DNA of 33,228 nt from Thermosynechococcaceae cyanobacterium MS004 (GCA_022402525.1 JAKRSB010000022.1:1-33228); one strand, 5' to 3'. Shown: positions 26,020 through 33,228, numbered from the stretch's first letter. Translations and numbers: made by a program. The notes: generated from the letters alone by a model not told the origin.

Positions 26020-27332
26020 AAGATCCAAACTCCCTCGATCAGCTAGAGTCCCTTTTTGGGCCTCGAAATGCTGCTTCAGACAATTCCCAGTCCGTTCCTG
26101 GTGGGGAAGCGGGTTCTCCAAGCCCTAGTCGCTACGACAATAGCGGTGGTTCTGAAGCTCGACAAAGCGAGCGATACGGGAGTGGCACCCCTTCCAGAGA
26201 AAGAAAAACAGAGAGCATCCTAGCGCAGGGCGCGGCCAATATTAAGGTTGTGGGCGTGGGCGGTGGCGGTGGTAACGCGGTCAATCGCATGATTGCCAGC
26301 AACGTAGCAGGCGTTGAATTTTGGTCTATTAATACAGATTCTCAGGCACTCCAGCAGTCTGCCCAACAGTCCTCCGCCAACAACCAACTTCAGGTCGGCC
26401 AAAAGCTGACGCGGGGGTTGGGTGCGGGGGGAAACCCTGCCATTGGCCAGAAGGCCGCCGAAGAGTCGCGGGATGAGCTGGCTGCCGCCTTGGCTGGGGC
26501 AGATCTGGTTTTTATTACCTGCGGGATGGGTGGCGGTACGGGGACAGGCGCAGCACCCATCGTGGCAGAAATCGCCAAGGAAATGGGTGCGCTAACCGTG
26601 GGCGTCATCACGCGGCCCTTTAAGTTTGAGGGCCGACGGCGGATGCATCAGGCAGAAGAGGGCCTGGCCGCACTCCAAAGCCGCGTGGATACGCTCATCG
26701 TGATCCCCAACGATAAAATTTTGTCCGTCATTTCTGAGCAAACCCCTGTCCAAGAAGCGTTTCGAGTGGCAGATGACATTCTGCGCCAGGGGGTTCAGGG
26801 CATTTCAGATATTATTAATATTCCAGGATTGGTCAACGTTGACTTTGCCGACGTGCGCGCGGTAATGGCCGATGCGGGGTCTGCTTTGATGGGTGTGGGC
26901 ATTGCCTCCGGCAAGTCTCGTGCCAAGGAAGCTGCGATCGCGGCCATTGATTCACCCCTGCTGGAGTCCTCCATTCGTGGGGCAAAGGGTGTTGTTTTCA
27001 ACATTACTGGTGGCCCTGACCTCACCCTTCACGAAGTCAGCACAGCCGCAGACACCATCTATGACGTGGTTGATCCCAACGCCAATATTATTTTTGGAGC
27101 TGTCATCGACGAAGCTCGTCAGGGGGAAATTCAAATCACCGTGATCGCCACTGGCTTTACGGGAGATAGTCACGCTATTCCACTACCGAGTCGCTCTGCT
27201 CAACCCCCCAAAAGTTCATCCACGGAAGAGACGCAATTGCAGAGTCCGGGTGCATCTCCGGAGAGCAGCAAAAAGAATCCTGCAATTCTAGACATTCCTG
27301 AATTTTTGCAACGCCGTCGTCCCACGAAGTAG
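26010..27332 (+). CDS. ftsZ: cell division GTPase FtsZ
   Basis: The 440-residue tubulin homologue forms the Z ring. A disordered Ser/Gly/Arg-rich N-terminal extension (about 1-65), common in cyanobacteria, precedes the GTPase core starting at [17 protein letters not shown]. The tubulin signature GGGTGTG is at 174-180, and the T7 synergy loop NVDFAD at 276-281 supplies catalytic acidic residues. After a Ser/Pro linker, the protein ends with the conserved C-terminal peptide [16 protein letters not shown], the docking site for membrane tethers. All key residues are present. It is 275 bases after ftsQ with its own likely promoter. Confidence 0.98.
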   Translation: MTPEDPNSLDQLESLFGPRNAASDNSQSVPGGEAGSPSPSRYDNSGGSEARQSERYGSGTPSRERKTESILAQGAANIKVVGVGGGGGNAVNRMIASNVAGVEFWSINTDSQALQQSAQQSSANNQLQVGQKLTRGLGAGGNPAIGQKAAEESRDELAAALAGADLVFITCGMGGGTGTGAAPIVAEIAKEMGALTVGVITRPFKFEGRRRMHQAEEGLAALQSRVDTLIVIPNDKILSVISEQTPVQEAFRVADDILRQGVQGISDIINIPGLVNVDFADVRAVMADAGSALMGVGIASGKSRAKEAAIAAIDSPLLESSIRGAKGVVFNITGGPDLTLHEVSTAADTIYDVVDPNANIIFGAVIDEARQGEIQITVIATGFTGDSHAIPLPSRSAQPPKSSSTEETQLQSPGASPESSKKNPAILDIPEFLQRRRPTK

Positions 27333-27482
27333 GCTCAAGACAGTGAACTGACTAATCCCTTCACAGAAATGATCCCAGGCCCAGAGGTCATCTTGAGCGC
27401 AAATTTTTAGAGAATTATTCCTGAAGTTTCTTAGGAGAAATTCACCAATCTCTGGTTTTGGGATGTTAAGATTGCCTAGAAA

Positions 27483-28493
27483 GTGCTTGGGGAACCTGTT
27501 GTGATCCGTACTGCAACGCTGCCTCTGCCGTCTGCTTTGCCCGTCATCCCAGAAAATAACCGTCTCAAAGTCTTTTCTGGATCTTCCAATCTTGCTCTCT
27601 CCCAGGAAGTTGCGCGCTACCTAGGGGTCGATTTAGGGCCAATGGTGCGGAAAAGCTTTGCTGATGGTGAACTCTACGTTCAGATTCAAGAGTCTATTCG
27701 CGGCTGCGATGTGTACCTGATTCAGCCCACCTGTAAGCCCGTCAACGACAACTTGATGGAGCTGCTGATTATGATTGATGCGTGCCGACGCGCATCAGCA
27801 CGGCAAATTACAGCAGTTATTCCCTACTACGGCTACGCACGAGCAGATCGCAAGACCGCAGGGCGTGAGTCCATTACGGCAAAGCTTGCGGCCAACCTCA
27901 TTACTCAGGCTGGGGCGAGTCGAATTCTGGCGATGGATCTGCACTCGGCCCAAATTCAGGGATACTTTGATATTCCGGTTGACCATGTGTATGGCTCCCC
28001 TTGCCTGCTGAAATACCTGAAGCAAAAGAATCTGCCGGACTTGGTGGTTGTTTCTCCAGACGTGGGCGGCGTGGCGCGAGCCAGAGCCTTTGCAAACAAG
28101 CTAAACGATGCGCCCCTTGCCATCATCGATAAGCGTCGTCAGGCCCACAACGTCGCTGAAGTGATGAACGTTGTGGGGGATGTGGCGGGCAAAACGGCCG
28201 TGCTGGTGGACGACATGATCGATACGGGCGGCACAATCTCCGAAGCAGCGCGCCTGCTGAAAAAAGAAGGCGCTAAAGGTGTCTATGCCTGTGCAACCCA
28301 CGCTGTCTTTTCACCCCCTGCTGTTGAGCGCCTTTCCAGCGGTGTGTTTGAAGAAGTGATTGTTACCAATACGGTTCCAGTGCCTGAAGATCGACGGTTT
28401 CCGCAGTTGACGGTACTCTCAGTGGCAGACATATTGGGTGAAACCATCTGGCGAGTCCATGAAGATAGCTCGGTCAGCATCATGTTTCGGTAG
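27483..28493 (+). CDS. prs: ribose-phosphate pyrophosphokinase
   Basis: The 336-residue enzyme makes PRPP from ribose 5-phosphate and ATP for nucleotide, histidine, tryptophan and NAD synthesis. The class I motifs are present: RKSFADGELYVQIQESIRG, YARADRK, DLHSAQIQGYFDIPVDHVYG with the catalytic-flap histidine His154, VVSPDVGGVARARAFA and the PRPP loop VLVDDMIDTGGT at 240-251. The start is a GTG; a second GTG at 27501, eight bases after GGGGA, may be the true start and would remove six residues. The gene is followed by the Wadjet relic, 98 bases downstream. Confidence 0.95.
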   Translation: MLGEPVVIRTATLPLPSALPVIPENNRLKVFSGSSNLALSQEVARYLGVDLGPMVRKSFADGELYVQIQESIRGCDVYLIQPTCKPVNDNLMELLIMIDACRRASARQITAVIPYYGYARADRKTAGRESITAKLAANLITQAGASRILAMDLHSAQIQGYFDIPVDHVYGSPCLLKYLKQKNLPDLVVVSPDVGGVARARAFANKLNDAPLAIIDKRRQAHNVAEVMNVVGDVAGKTAVLVDDMIDTGGTISEAARLLKKEGAKGVYACATHAVFSPPAVERLSSGVFEEVIVTNTVPVPEDRRFPQLTVLSVADILGETIWRVHEDSSVSIMFR

Positions 28494-28591
28494 TCGATTA
28501 GCCTCTGCCCTAAGCCAGTGGTATAGAGCAGCGTAAGATTGGCACATGAACTTTTATGCAGGCTATCCAGACTTGCTGACTCAAGTGTCTT

Positions 28592-29497
28592 ATGGAATAT
28601 GAGCTACTGAAGTATGAGTTAAAAACATCCCATACACTCAAGCTGTTACGAAGCCCAAATGCAGCCTTCGTGATCAGCTTTTTATATCGGCAGTTTAAGG
28701 CCACACAGCAGGTTTCTGTGGCTCAGTCTGACCTAGAGACAAAACTAGGTGACTACCTCGAAGAACTGCAAGAGGTTTACCCCGAAACTTACCCGCGATC
28801 GCCGAAGGAGTACCTGAGCGAGTGGTGCGATAGCCAACTGTTAAGAAAAACCTTTGACAGTAGTGATGAGCCCGTCTTTACGCTCACTTCCGATGCAGAA
28901 AAAGCAATCATCTGGCTAGAGGATCTGCAAAAGCGAGATGAGTTTGTCGGGACAGAATCGCGCTTTTTGCAAATTTTCGATCTTTTAAAAGAAATCCAAG
29001 ATCGCAGCACAACGGATATTGCGACGCGAATTGCGCAACTAGAGCGCGATCGCGATCAAATTCAGGAAGAAATTGATCAAATCCAGCAGACTGGCGTCGT
29101 TCAGTCCTTCAACCCGATCCAGCTTCAAGAGCGATTCTTACTCGCCAACCAAGTCACGCGCCAATTAATTGCCGACTTCAAGGAAATTGTGCAAAACTTT
29201 CGGAATCTAACTCGGAAAGTTCAGGAAGCGCAGTTCGAAAAAGATAGCCGGAAAGGGATGGTGCTCAGCCGGGTGCTAGACGCAGATCAGGAATTAAAGG
29301 ACTCTGACCAAGGACAAAGCTTCTATGCCTTCTGGAATTTTCTCATGTCAACCAGCAAGCGACAGGAGAAAAAATCTATGATTCAGAAACGATTGCCCAG
29401 GGTGAGGCAAAGCTGCGAAGTCAATTTCAAGATCAGCTCCGCCAAAAAGAGCGGCAGCAAGAAAGCTCGCGTAGCTCCCTCACGATACAAATGCTGA
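28592..29497 (+). pseudogene. truncated JetA (DUF3375), Wadjet defence remnant
   Basis: The 301-codon ORF matches the N-terminal part of DUF3375/JetA, the kleisin-like subunit of Wadjet condensin systems. Visible family features are the opening with HTLKLLRSPNAAFVISFLYR, PRSPKEYLSEWCDSQ, the FVGTESRFLQIFDLLKEI helix, a coiled-coil stretch, LIADFKEIVQNFRNL and finally DADQELKDSDQGQSFYAFWNFLMS. That similarity stops near residue 252 (about 29350), where intact proteins run on to about 480-490. The remaining codons translate a different frame of what looks like jetC. The gene is therefore 3'-truncated and the complex cannot form. It starts 98 bases after prs on the same strand. Confidence 0.8.
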
Positions 29498-29565
29498 ATT
29501 TCAAGAATGCTTTTCCAGAATCTACGCTAGATCTCGGCACACCCTTTAAAGGTTGTGGAATATAG
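29353..29565 (+). pseudogene. short JetC (SMC/MukB-like ATPase) coiled-coil fragment
   Basis: In the frame of base 29341, out of frame with JetA, about 70 codons stay open to a TAG at 29563. They read as a charged coiled coil (EAKLRSQFQDQLRQKERQQE) followed by IQMLNFKNAFPESTLDL, which resembles the M-x-x-F-x-x-x-F-P-x-x-x-x-D-L motif late in the coiled-coil part of JetC ATPases. No Walker A or B region remains. The identification is from memory of the family pattern, so it is moderate. The fragment sits exactly between JetA and JetD, the order expected if jetB and most of jetC were deleted. Confidence 0.6.
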
Positions 29566-30316
29566 CGATCGTTGGAACGATCTGCTCAAGGTCTGCCTAT
29601 ATTTTCAGCGAAATCCAAAGCCCAATCTTTATATTCGGGAGCTTCCTATTCAGGTTCACACAAAATTTATTGAGCAAAACCAGGGTATAATTCGCAGCCT
29701 TCTAGATGAAATTATTCCAAAAGAACAATTGAATCCCATCAAGGGAGAAAAGGAATATATTTTTGAAAAATATTTTTCCTTGAAATACCGTGAGCCGCTG
29801 ATTAGAATTCGAATTTTAGATCCGCTGGTTAAGACAAACTATAATTTCCCTGCAACAGATATTAGTATTCCAGTCTCTGAATTTAGAAGCTTAAGTCTAG
29901 GAAACTGTAACTGCTTTATTACAGAGAATCTTATGAATTTTCTTACCCTGCCTCTTTTGAAGAATAGCTTTGCAATTTTTGGCAGCGGCTATGCTGTTCA
30001 GGCTTTAAAGACAGTTTCCTGGCTGTCACAACATTCTATTTTCTATTGGGGAGACCTAGATCTGGATGGATTCAAAATCTTATCTCAACTGAGATCTTAT
30101 TTTCCCCATGCTGCTTCCATCATGATGGACAGTAAAACCTTTGAAGCATTTCATGAGTTTGCAGTTCCGGTTGCAGGCGCGATCGCTGAGATTTTACCTC
30201 ATCTAACTGAAGAAGAAAATAGGCTTTATCAGTATCTTGCTTTTCATCAAAAGCGTTTGGAACAGGAACGCATCAGTCAAGAGTACGTTAACAAGTTTCT
30301 ACAGAATTTATCATAA
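29555..30316 (+). CDS. N-terminally truncated JetD (DUF3322/DUF2220) topoisomerase-like nuclease remnant
   Basis: The 253-residue reading starts at a GTG and enters the family in mid-domain: RWNDLLKVCLYF...PNLYIRELPIQVHTKFIEQNQG is the end of DUF3322. The C-terminal DUF2220 Toprim-type module is complete, with Glu124 in CFITENLMNFL and the acidic triad DLDLD at 167-171 in YWGDLDLDGF. JetD cleaves plasmid DNA in Wadjet systems; intact proteins are near 390 residues, so about 130-150 are missing. There is no ribosome-binding site before the GTG. The sequence is visibly more AT-rich than the flanking housekeeping genes. It may be a pseudogene or, less likely, a stand-alone nuclease domain. Confidence 0.8.
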   Translation: MEYSDRWNDLLKVCLYFQRNPKPNLYIRELPIQVHTKFIEQNQGIIRSLLDEIIPKEQLNPIKGEKEYIFEKYFSLKYREPLIRIRILDPLVKTNYNFPATDISIPVSEFRSLSLGNCNCFITENLMNFLTLPLLKNSFAIFGSGYAVQALKTVSWLSQHSIFYWGDLDLDGFKILSQLRSYFPHAASIMMDSKTFEAFHEFAVPVAGAIAEILPHLTEEENRLYQYLAFHQKRLEQERISQEYVNKFLQNLS

Positions 30317-30450
30317 AATTTATTACAAAAATAAATTAAACTTTTATCTCAACTCCAATTGAATTTATAGAATGAGACAAAGAGAAGAAACTTCGCTCGA
30401 TATTATTTCGCTCTAGGTTAGAGTAATATCCGATCTTGAGATAGAAATAA

Positions 30451-30482
30451 ACTGTAAAACATATAGACTGTAAAATATAAAA
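30451..30482. repeat. 16-bp tandem pair before cobO
   Basis: ACTGTAAAACATATAG (30451-30466) is followed by ACTGTAAAATATAAAA (30467-30482). The 206-base AT-rich spacer 30317-30522 shows no B12-box-like motif or cobalamin riboswitch structure that I can recognise. Confidence 0.65.
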
Positions 30483-30522
30483 ATTTAACTCAAAATTTGT
30501 AGTTTGAAATCTATAGGGTGTT

Positions 30523-31185
30523 ATGACGTTTACAGAAGATGCCACAGGATCTCTTAATACGCTAGAGGCTCAGCAGTATGAAGGGCTCAGCGAAGCGCAG
30601 TATCGGAAAAAAATGCAGCGCCGGAAGGAAGTCCAGGAGCAACGCCTTGCTGAGCGATCGCAAACGAAGGGCCTCATCATTGTCCACACCGGAAATGGGA
30701 AGGGCAAAACAACAGCGGCCTTAGGCATGGTGTTACGCACTCTGGGGCACGGGCATAAAGCTGCCATCATTCAGTTTATTAAAGGAGCCTGGGAGCCTGC
30801 TGAAAAGGCGGTCTTTGGGCGCTGGGAAGATCAGCTTGCCTTTCATGCGATGGGTGAAGGCTTTACCTGGGAAACCCAAGATCGCGATCGCGATATTGCT
30901 AAGGCAAAAGAGGCTTGGCAAACTGCGCTGGACTACATCAAAGACCCAAACTATAAGCTTGTCCTGCTGGATGAGATCAATATTGCCCTAAAGCTGACCT
31001 ATCTTCAGCCAGAGGAAATTTTGGCAGGTCTGGAGGAAAAGCCAGAGGACTCCCACATTATTTTGACGGGTCGTAGTGCCCCCCAATCGTTGATTGACGC
31101 AGCGGATTTAGTCACTGAAATGACCTTGGTTAAGCATCCCTTCCGAGAACAGGGTATTAAAGCCCAGGCTGGCATTGAGTTTTAA
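30523..31185 (+). CDS. cobO: cob(I)yrinic acid a,c-diamide adenosyltransferase
   Basis: This 220-residue CobA/CobO/BtuR-type enzyme transfers the adenosyl group of ATP to the cobalt of corrinoids. The modified P-loop GNGKGKTT is at 57-64 in VHTGNGKGKTTAALGMVLR. FIKGAWEPAEK, FTWETQDRDRD, VLLDEINIAL and ILTGRSAP are all family signatures. The helical N-terminal extension (1-47) is a little longer than in enterobacteria and normal in cyanobacteria. It lies downstream of the Wadjet remnant but is unrelated to it. Confidence 0.95.
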   Translation: MTFTEDATGSLNTLEAQQYEGLSEAQYRKKMQRRKEVQEQRLAERSQTKGLIIVHTGNGKGKTTAALGMVLRTLGHGHKAAIIQFIKGAWEPAEKAVFGRWEDQLAFHAMGEGFTWETQDRDRDIAKAKEAWQTALDYIKDPNYKLVLLDEINIALKLTYLQPEEILAGLEEKPEDSHIILTGRSAPQSLIDAADLVTEMTLVKHPFREQGIKAQAGIEF

Positions 31186-31214
31186 CGTGATGTTTGGGGC
31201 TGATTGGGAAGAAG

Positions 31215-31238
31215 CCCTATAAAATACCCTGTAAAATA
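31215..31238. repeat. 12-bp tandem pair after cobO
   Basis: CCCTATAAAATA (31215-31226) and CCCTGTAAAATA (31227-31238) differ at one base and lie in the short spacer before the DUF2085 gene. Confidence 0.7.
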
Positions 31239-31262
31239 AGGGTATGCTCCAACCTTGCCTTA

Positions 31263-31835
31263 ATGCCCATGACGACTTCCTTGAAAAACCGCACCCAAAC
31301 GAGCCGCACTCGCACCAAATCACGCAATAGCGGTAGATTAAACCGCAGCCTTTGGGCAGATGTGGTGCTGGCGGCTCTAGTCGGCGGGCCTCTGGCAGCT
31401 CCCTTTCTGGCTTCAGCTTCCGTGCCTGTCTTGTCGCCGTTATTTCATCTCATTTCAAATATTATTTACACCATGGGCAGCTATGTGTGTCCGCAGCCAG
31501 ATATGGGGCTGATGTTGTCTCCTCCTCACATCATGGCCGTTTGTATGCGCTGCTATGGAACGCTTCTGGGCCTAGTGTTCATGCGCTGGCTTGTGCATCA
31601 GACGCAAGGGAAAGGCACATACTGGCTTCATCAATACGGCATTGCAGGCGTTTTGACGACGATCGCTCTTTGTCTTGTCTATCCTGCAGAGTTGTGGGCG
31701 CAGTATTGGGGGTGGTGGGGCTTTAACAACTGGGTGGTGACGGCCTTTGGTCTTGTTTCGGGGCTAGGGTTAGGGGCCTATCTGATGCCTTTACTGTACC
31801 CGGCTCAAGCCCTATCGCCTGAGTCACTTTCGTAG
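31263..31835 (+). CDS. DUF2085 family membrane protein
   Basis: From the ATG at 31263 the protein has 190 residues; a TTG at 31194 extends the frame without support. A basic N-terminus (RTKSRNSGRLNRSL) is followed by four or so hydrophobic segments. The family motif is seen in YVCPQPDMGLMLSPPHIMAVCMRCYGTLLGL: a first cysteine, then C-x-R-C-x-G, possibly a metal or redox site. DUF2085 proteins are small integral membrane proteins of unknown function. It is 77 bases after cobO on the same strand and converges on the FAD enzyme gene. Confidence 0.85.
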   Translation: MPMTTSLKNRTQTSRTRTKSRNSGRLNRSLWADVVLAALVGGPLAAPFLASASVPVLSPLFHLISNIIYTMGSYVCPQPDMGLMLSPPHIMAVCMRCYGTLLGLVFMRWLVHQTQGKGTYWLHQYGIAGVLTTIALCLVYPAELWAQYWGWWGFNNWVVTAFGLVSGLGLGAYLMPLLYPAQALSPESLS

Positions 31836-31859
31836 AGGCTACCGCGAGGCTAAGGACGG

Positions 31860-31906
31860 ATTTTACACACTAAGATTTCACACAGTTTCACACACTAAGC
31901 TGATGA
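31860..31906. repeat. short repeats over the stop codon of the FAD enzyme gene
   Basis: Variants of TTTYACACACTAAG occur at 31862-31875 and 31887-31900 with a shorter TTTCACACAG between. The outer member near 31888 includes the complement of the TGA stop. Confidence 0.65.
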
Positions 31907-32976
31907 TGAATCCGCTGTGCCACGTCTAGCCCAACCTCAAAAGCATCTTGAATCTTGTTTCCCGTACACCAGTCGCCGCAAATCCAAAGGGGAAGGCTCA
32001 TGTTAGCCGAGAGCGGATCGCCCGGATAGCCACCACTAGCGATCGCATAGCGCCAACGATGTACCTGGAAGGCAAAAGGCTGCGCCATCCAGGGGCGATA
32101 GACCTGACCCAAGTGCTCTAGGATCTGCTGTCCTAGGGCAGTGAGGTCTGACTCGTGAAAGTGCTGTGCAGCAAAGACTGGCGTACTGTGGATAACAAAC
32201 CACGTCTCTCCATGCTCCACTTCAGGGATAGGGCGCTTGTGGCGATCGCAGAGAATCCGCTGAATGATGGGGTCATCCTGGCAGCACAGCTCTGACCAAA
32301 ATGGGTTTTCTCCAGAGCGATAGCCAGCCATTGTTGTGATGCAGGGGTCAAAGCGTACGTTCTTGAGTGCCGCGATCGCAGAAGGATCGATTCCCGCTTC
32401 TAACAGCGGAGTACAGAGATCAAGAGCTTGGGGCGCAGGCATGGCTAATACTAGCGCTCTGGCTCTGAGCGTTATGGGGAGATCTTTAGCCGTTGCCTCT
32501 GTGGCAATTTGCCAGTAGGACTGTTGCGAATCAAGCTGGACTTTAGTCACCCGCTGCGCCCGACAAATATCGAGGTTGTCCGTTAGGGCTTTAGCGATCG
32601 CGGTCATGCCTGCGGGTGCAGCATAGTCCTGGATGGTGCCGCTGTCCTGGATGGTGCCGCTGGCTTCGCACTTATCTAGATGCCATCGCCCCTGGTGAAC
32701 CGCAGCCCGATAAATTTGTGCGGCAGGCCAAGGCTGGATGAGCGATTTTTCCAGCAGTGTGGTGACATAGGTACCATACTGAGCTTCGTCTTCAAGGTTG
32801 CGGGAGAGGGTCGGTGCCCCATGATCAACCCAAGTGTGCTCTAGACGGCGAGTTGCGGCTCGCCCCCCAACACCTTTGGATTTATCAACCACTATCACCC
32901 GATAGCCGGCCTCCTGGAGCGCTAGGGCACAGGTGAGTCCGCTAATCCCTGCCCCTGCGATCGCAACATCCCACAT
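31888..32976 (-). CDS. FAD-dependent amine-oxidase/renalase-like oxidoreductase
   Basis: The ATG at 32976 follows AAGGGA by seven bases and gives 362 residues; a TTG seven codons earlier is less likely. The N-terminus VAIAGAGISGLTCALALQEAGYRVIVVDKSKGVGGRAATRR holds the FAD-binding G-x-G-x-x-G and the GGR-x-x-T-R motif of the flavin amine oxidase/renalase group. WVDHGAPTLS and the C-terminal LWICGDWCTGNKIQDAFEVG complete the flavin site. The substrate is unknown. An 18-bp perfect duplication in the middle adds the residues SGTIQD a second time. The psbA terminator insulates it from psbA upstream. Confidence 0.88.
   Translation of the reverse strand: MWDVAIAGAGISGLTCALALQEAGYRVIVVDKSKGVGGRAATRRLEHTWVDHGAPTLSRNLEDEAQYGTYVTTLLEKSLIQPWPAAQIYRAAVHQGRWHLDKCEASGTIQDSGTIQDYAAPAGMTAIAKALTDNLDICRAQRVTKVQLDSQQSYWQIATEATAKDLPITLRARALVLAMPAPQALDLCTPLLEAGIDPSAIAALKNVRFDPCITTMAGYRSGENPFWSELCCQDDPIIQRILCDRHKRPIPEVEHGETWFVIHSTPVFAAQHFHESDLTALGQQILEHLGQVYRPWMAQPFAFQVHRWRYAIASGGYPGDPLSANMSLPLWICGDWCTGNKIQDAFEVGLDVAQRIHHQLSV
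32626..32661 (-). repeat. perfect 18-bp in-frame tandem duplication in the FAD enzyme gene
   Basis: GTCCTGGATGGTGCCGCT is identical at 32626-32643 and 32644-32661 and encodes S-G-T-I-Q-D twice. It lies in a loop between the FAD half and the substrate half, so activity is probably kept. Confidence 0.95.
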
Positions 32977-33087
32977 TTCATCATCCCTTGTCTGCAAAAC
33001 TCACAGGCTTTCCAAAAAAAGCTTTTTAGAAGCTATTTTCGCGCTTTCTTTCACACTTATGCCATCCAGGCTAATCAAATTGCCACA

Positions 33088-33116
33088 CAAAAGCCCCCTC
33101 AATGAGGGGGCTTTTG
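33088..33116. terminator. strong intrinsic terminator after psbA
   Basis: A 13-bp stem pairs 33088-33100 (CAAAAGCCCCCTC) with 33104-33116 (GAGGGGGCTTTTG) around the loop AAT. T-runs lie at the stem base on both strands, so it can stop psbA on the minus strand; on the plus strand no gene needs it. Confidence 0.9.
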
Positions 33117-33125
33117 CTAGTTCTG

Positions 33126-33175
33126 TAGTCTAACGATTAAACTATCTGATTCTCACAAAGTGAGCGTTTAGACTA
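33126..33175 (-). other. structured psbA 3' untranslated region
   Basis: Between the psbA stop and its terminator, TAGTCTAACG (33126-33135) pairs with CGTTTAGACTA (33165-33175) with one bulged base. It encloses a CTCAC/GTGAG hairpin at 33152-33164. The outer stem includes the stop codon itself. It might protect the highly expressed mRNA from 3' exonucleases; this is inference. Confidence 0.5.
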
Positions 33176-33228
33176 GCCGTTGATGACAGGAGCGGTCAGT
33201 GCCACAGGTGCAGACTCACCAGCTGCCA
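33173..33228 (-). CDS. psbA: photosystem II D1 protein, 3' end only
   Basis: The last 18 codons and TAG read A-A-G-E-S-A-P-V-A-L-T-A-P-V-I-N-G at the C-terminus, which is the D1 precursor's terminal Ala344 of the mature protein followed by the 16-residue extension removed by CtpA. Removal of that extension is needed to assemble the oxygen-evolving manganese cluster. The gene continues beyond the window. Which psbA copy (D1 isoform) it is cannot be told from this part. Confidence 0.93.
   Translation of the reverse strand, partial: AAGESAPVALTAPVING

Noticed and set aside
30317-30522. Cobalamin riboswitch before cobO
   Set aside because: I looked for a B12-box-like stretch and paired stems in this AT-rich spacer and found none.
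30336-30545. A 69-codon minus-strand ORF before cobO
   Set aside because: It lies in AT-rich spacer DNA, overlaps the cobO start and contains the 16-bp repeat; no coding signal is visible.
1-33228. Frequent GCGATCGC octamers as a novel element
   Set aside because: This is the known cyanobacterial HIP1 sequence; its abundance helps identify the organism type but is not new.

Overview
The window is a chromosomal segment of a cyanobacterium. The frequent GCGATCGC (HIP1) octamer, a psbA (photosystem II D1) 3' end at the right edge, cyanophycin genes, a ferrochelatase with a chlorophyll-binding-type C-terminal helix, a CrtD-type carotenoid desaturase and a cyanobacterial FtsQ/FtsZ pair all point the same way. 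I cannot name the genus; the style fits a filamentous or Leptolyngbya-like lineage. I saw no tRNA, rRNA, CRISPR array or intact insertion sequence.

Layout, left to right: a CysQ-family phosphatase, a Uma2-family nuclease-fold protein and ileS (minus); a membrane-bound diguanylate cyclase and a short prepilin-like fragment; then a minus-strand nitrogen-reserve block: cphB (cyanophycinase), cphA (cyanophycin synthetase) and bifunctional putA. Upstream of these, also on the minus strand, are hemH and a GT39-type mannosyltransferase. Next come hisC (plus), a GNAT acetyltransferase and a secreted TPR protein (minus), a 61-residue hypothetical protein, a DUF815 ATPase (minus), crtD, ftsQ, ftsZ and prs (all plus). 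Between prs and cobO lies the collapsed remnant of a type I Wadjet (JetABCD) plasmid-defence operon. The window closes with a DUF2085 membrane protein, an FAD amine-oxidase-like enzyme (minus) and the last codons of psbA (minus) with a strong terminator.

Two things stand out. (1) The Wadjet relic: the N-terminal part of JetA, a short out-of-frame JetC coiled-coil piece and a JetD lacking its N-terminus are joined directly, with jetB and nearly all of jetC deleted. (2) Almost every intergenic spacer contains a different, locus-private tandem repeat with a period of about 12-18 bp, most often 14-16. Several arrays contain the stop codon of the neighbouring gene (uma2, hemH, hisC, the 61-residue ORF, the DUF815 ATPase, the FAD enzyme), and others run into start codons (ftsQ, ftsZ). 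Spacers here seem to grow by local duplication of gene ends, rather than by spread of one repeat family.
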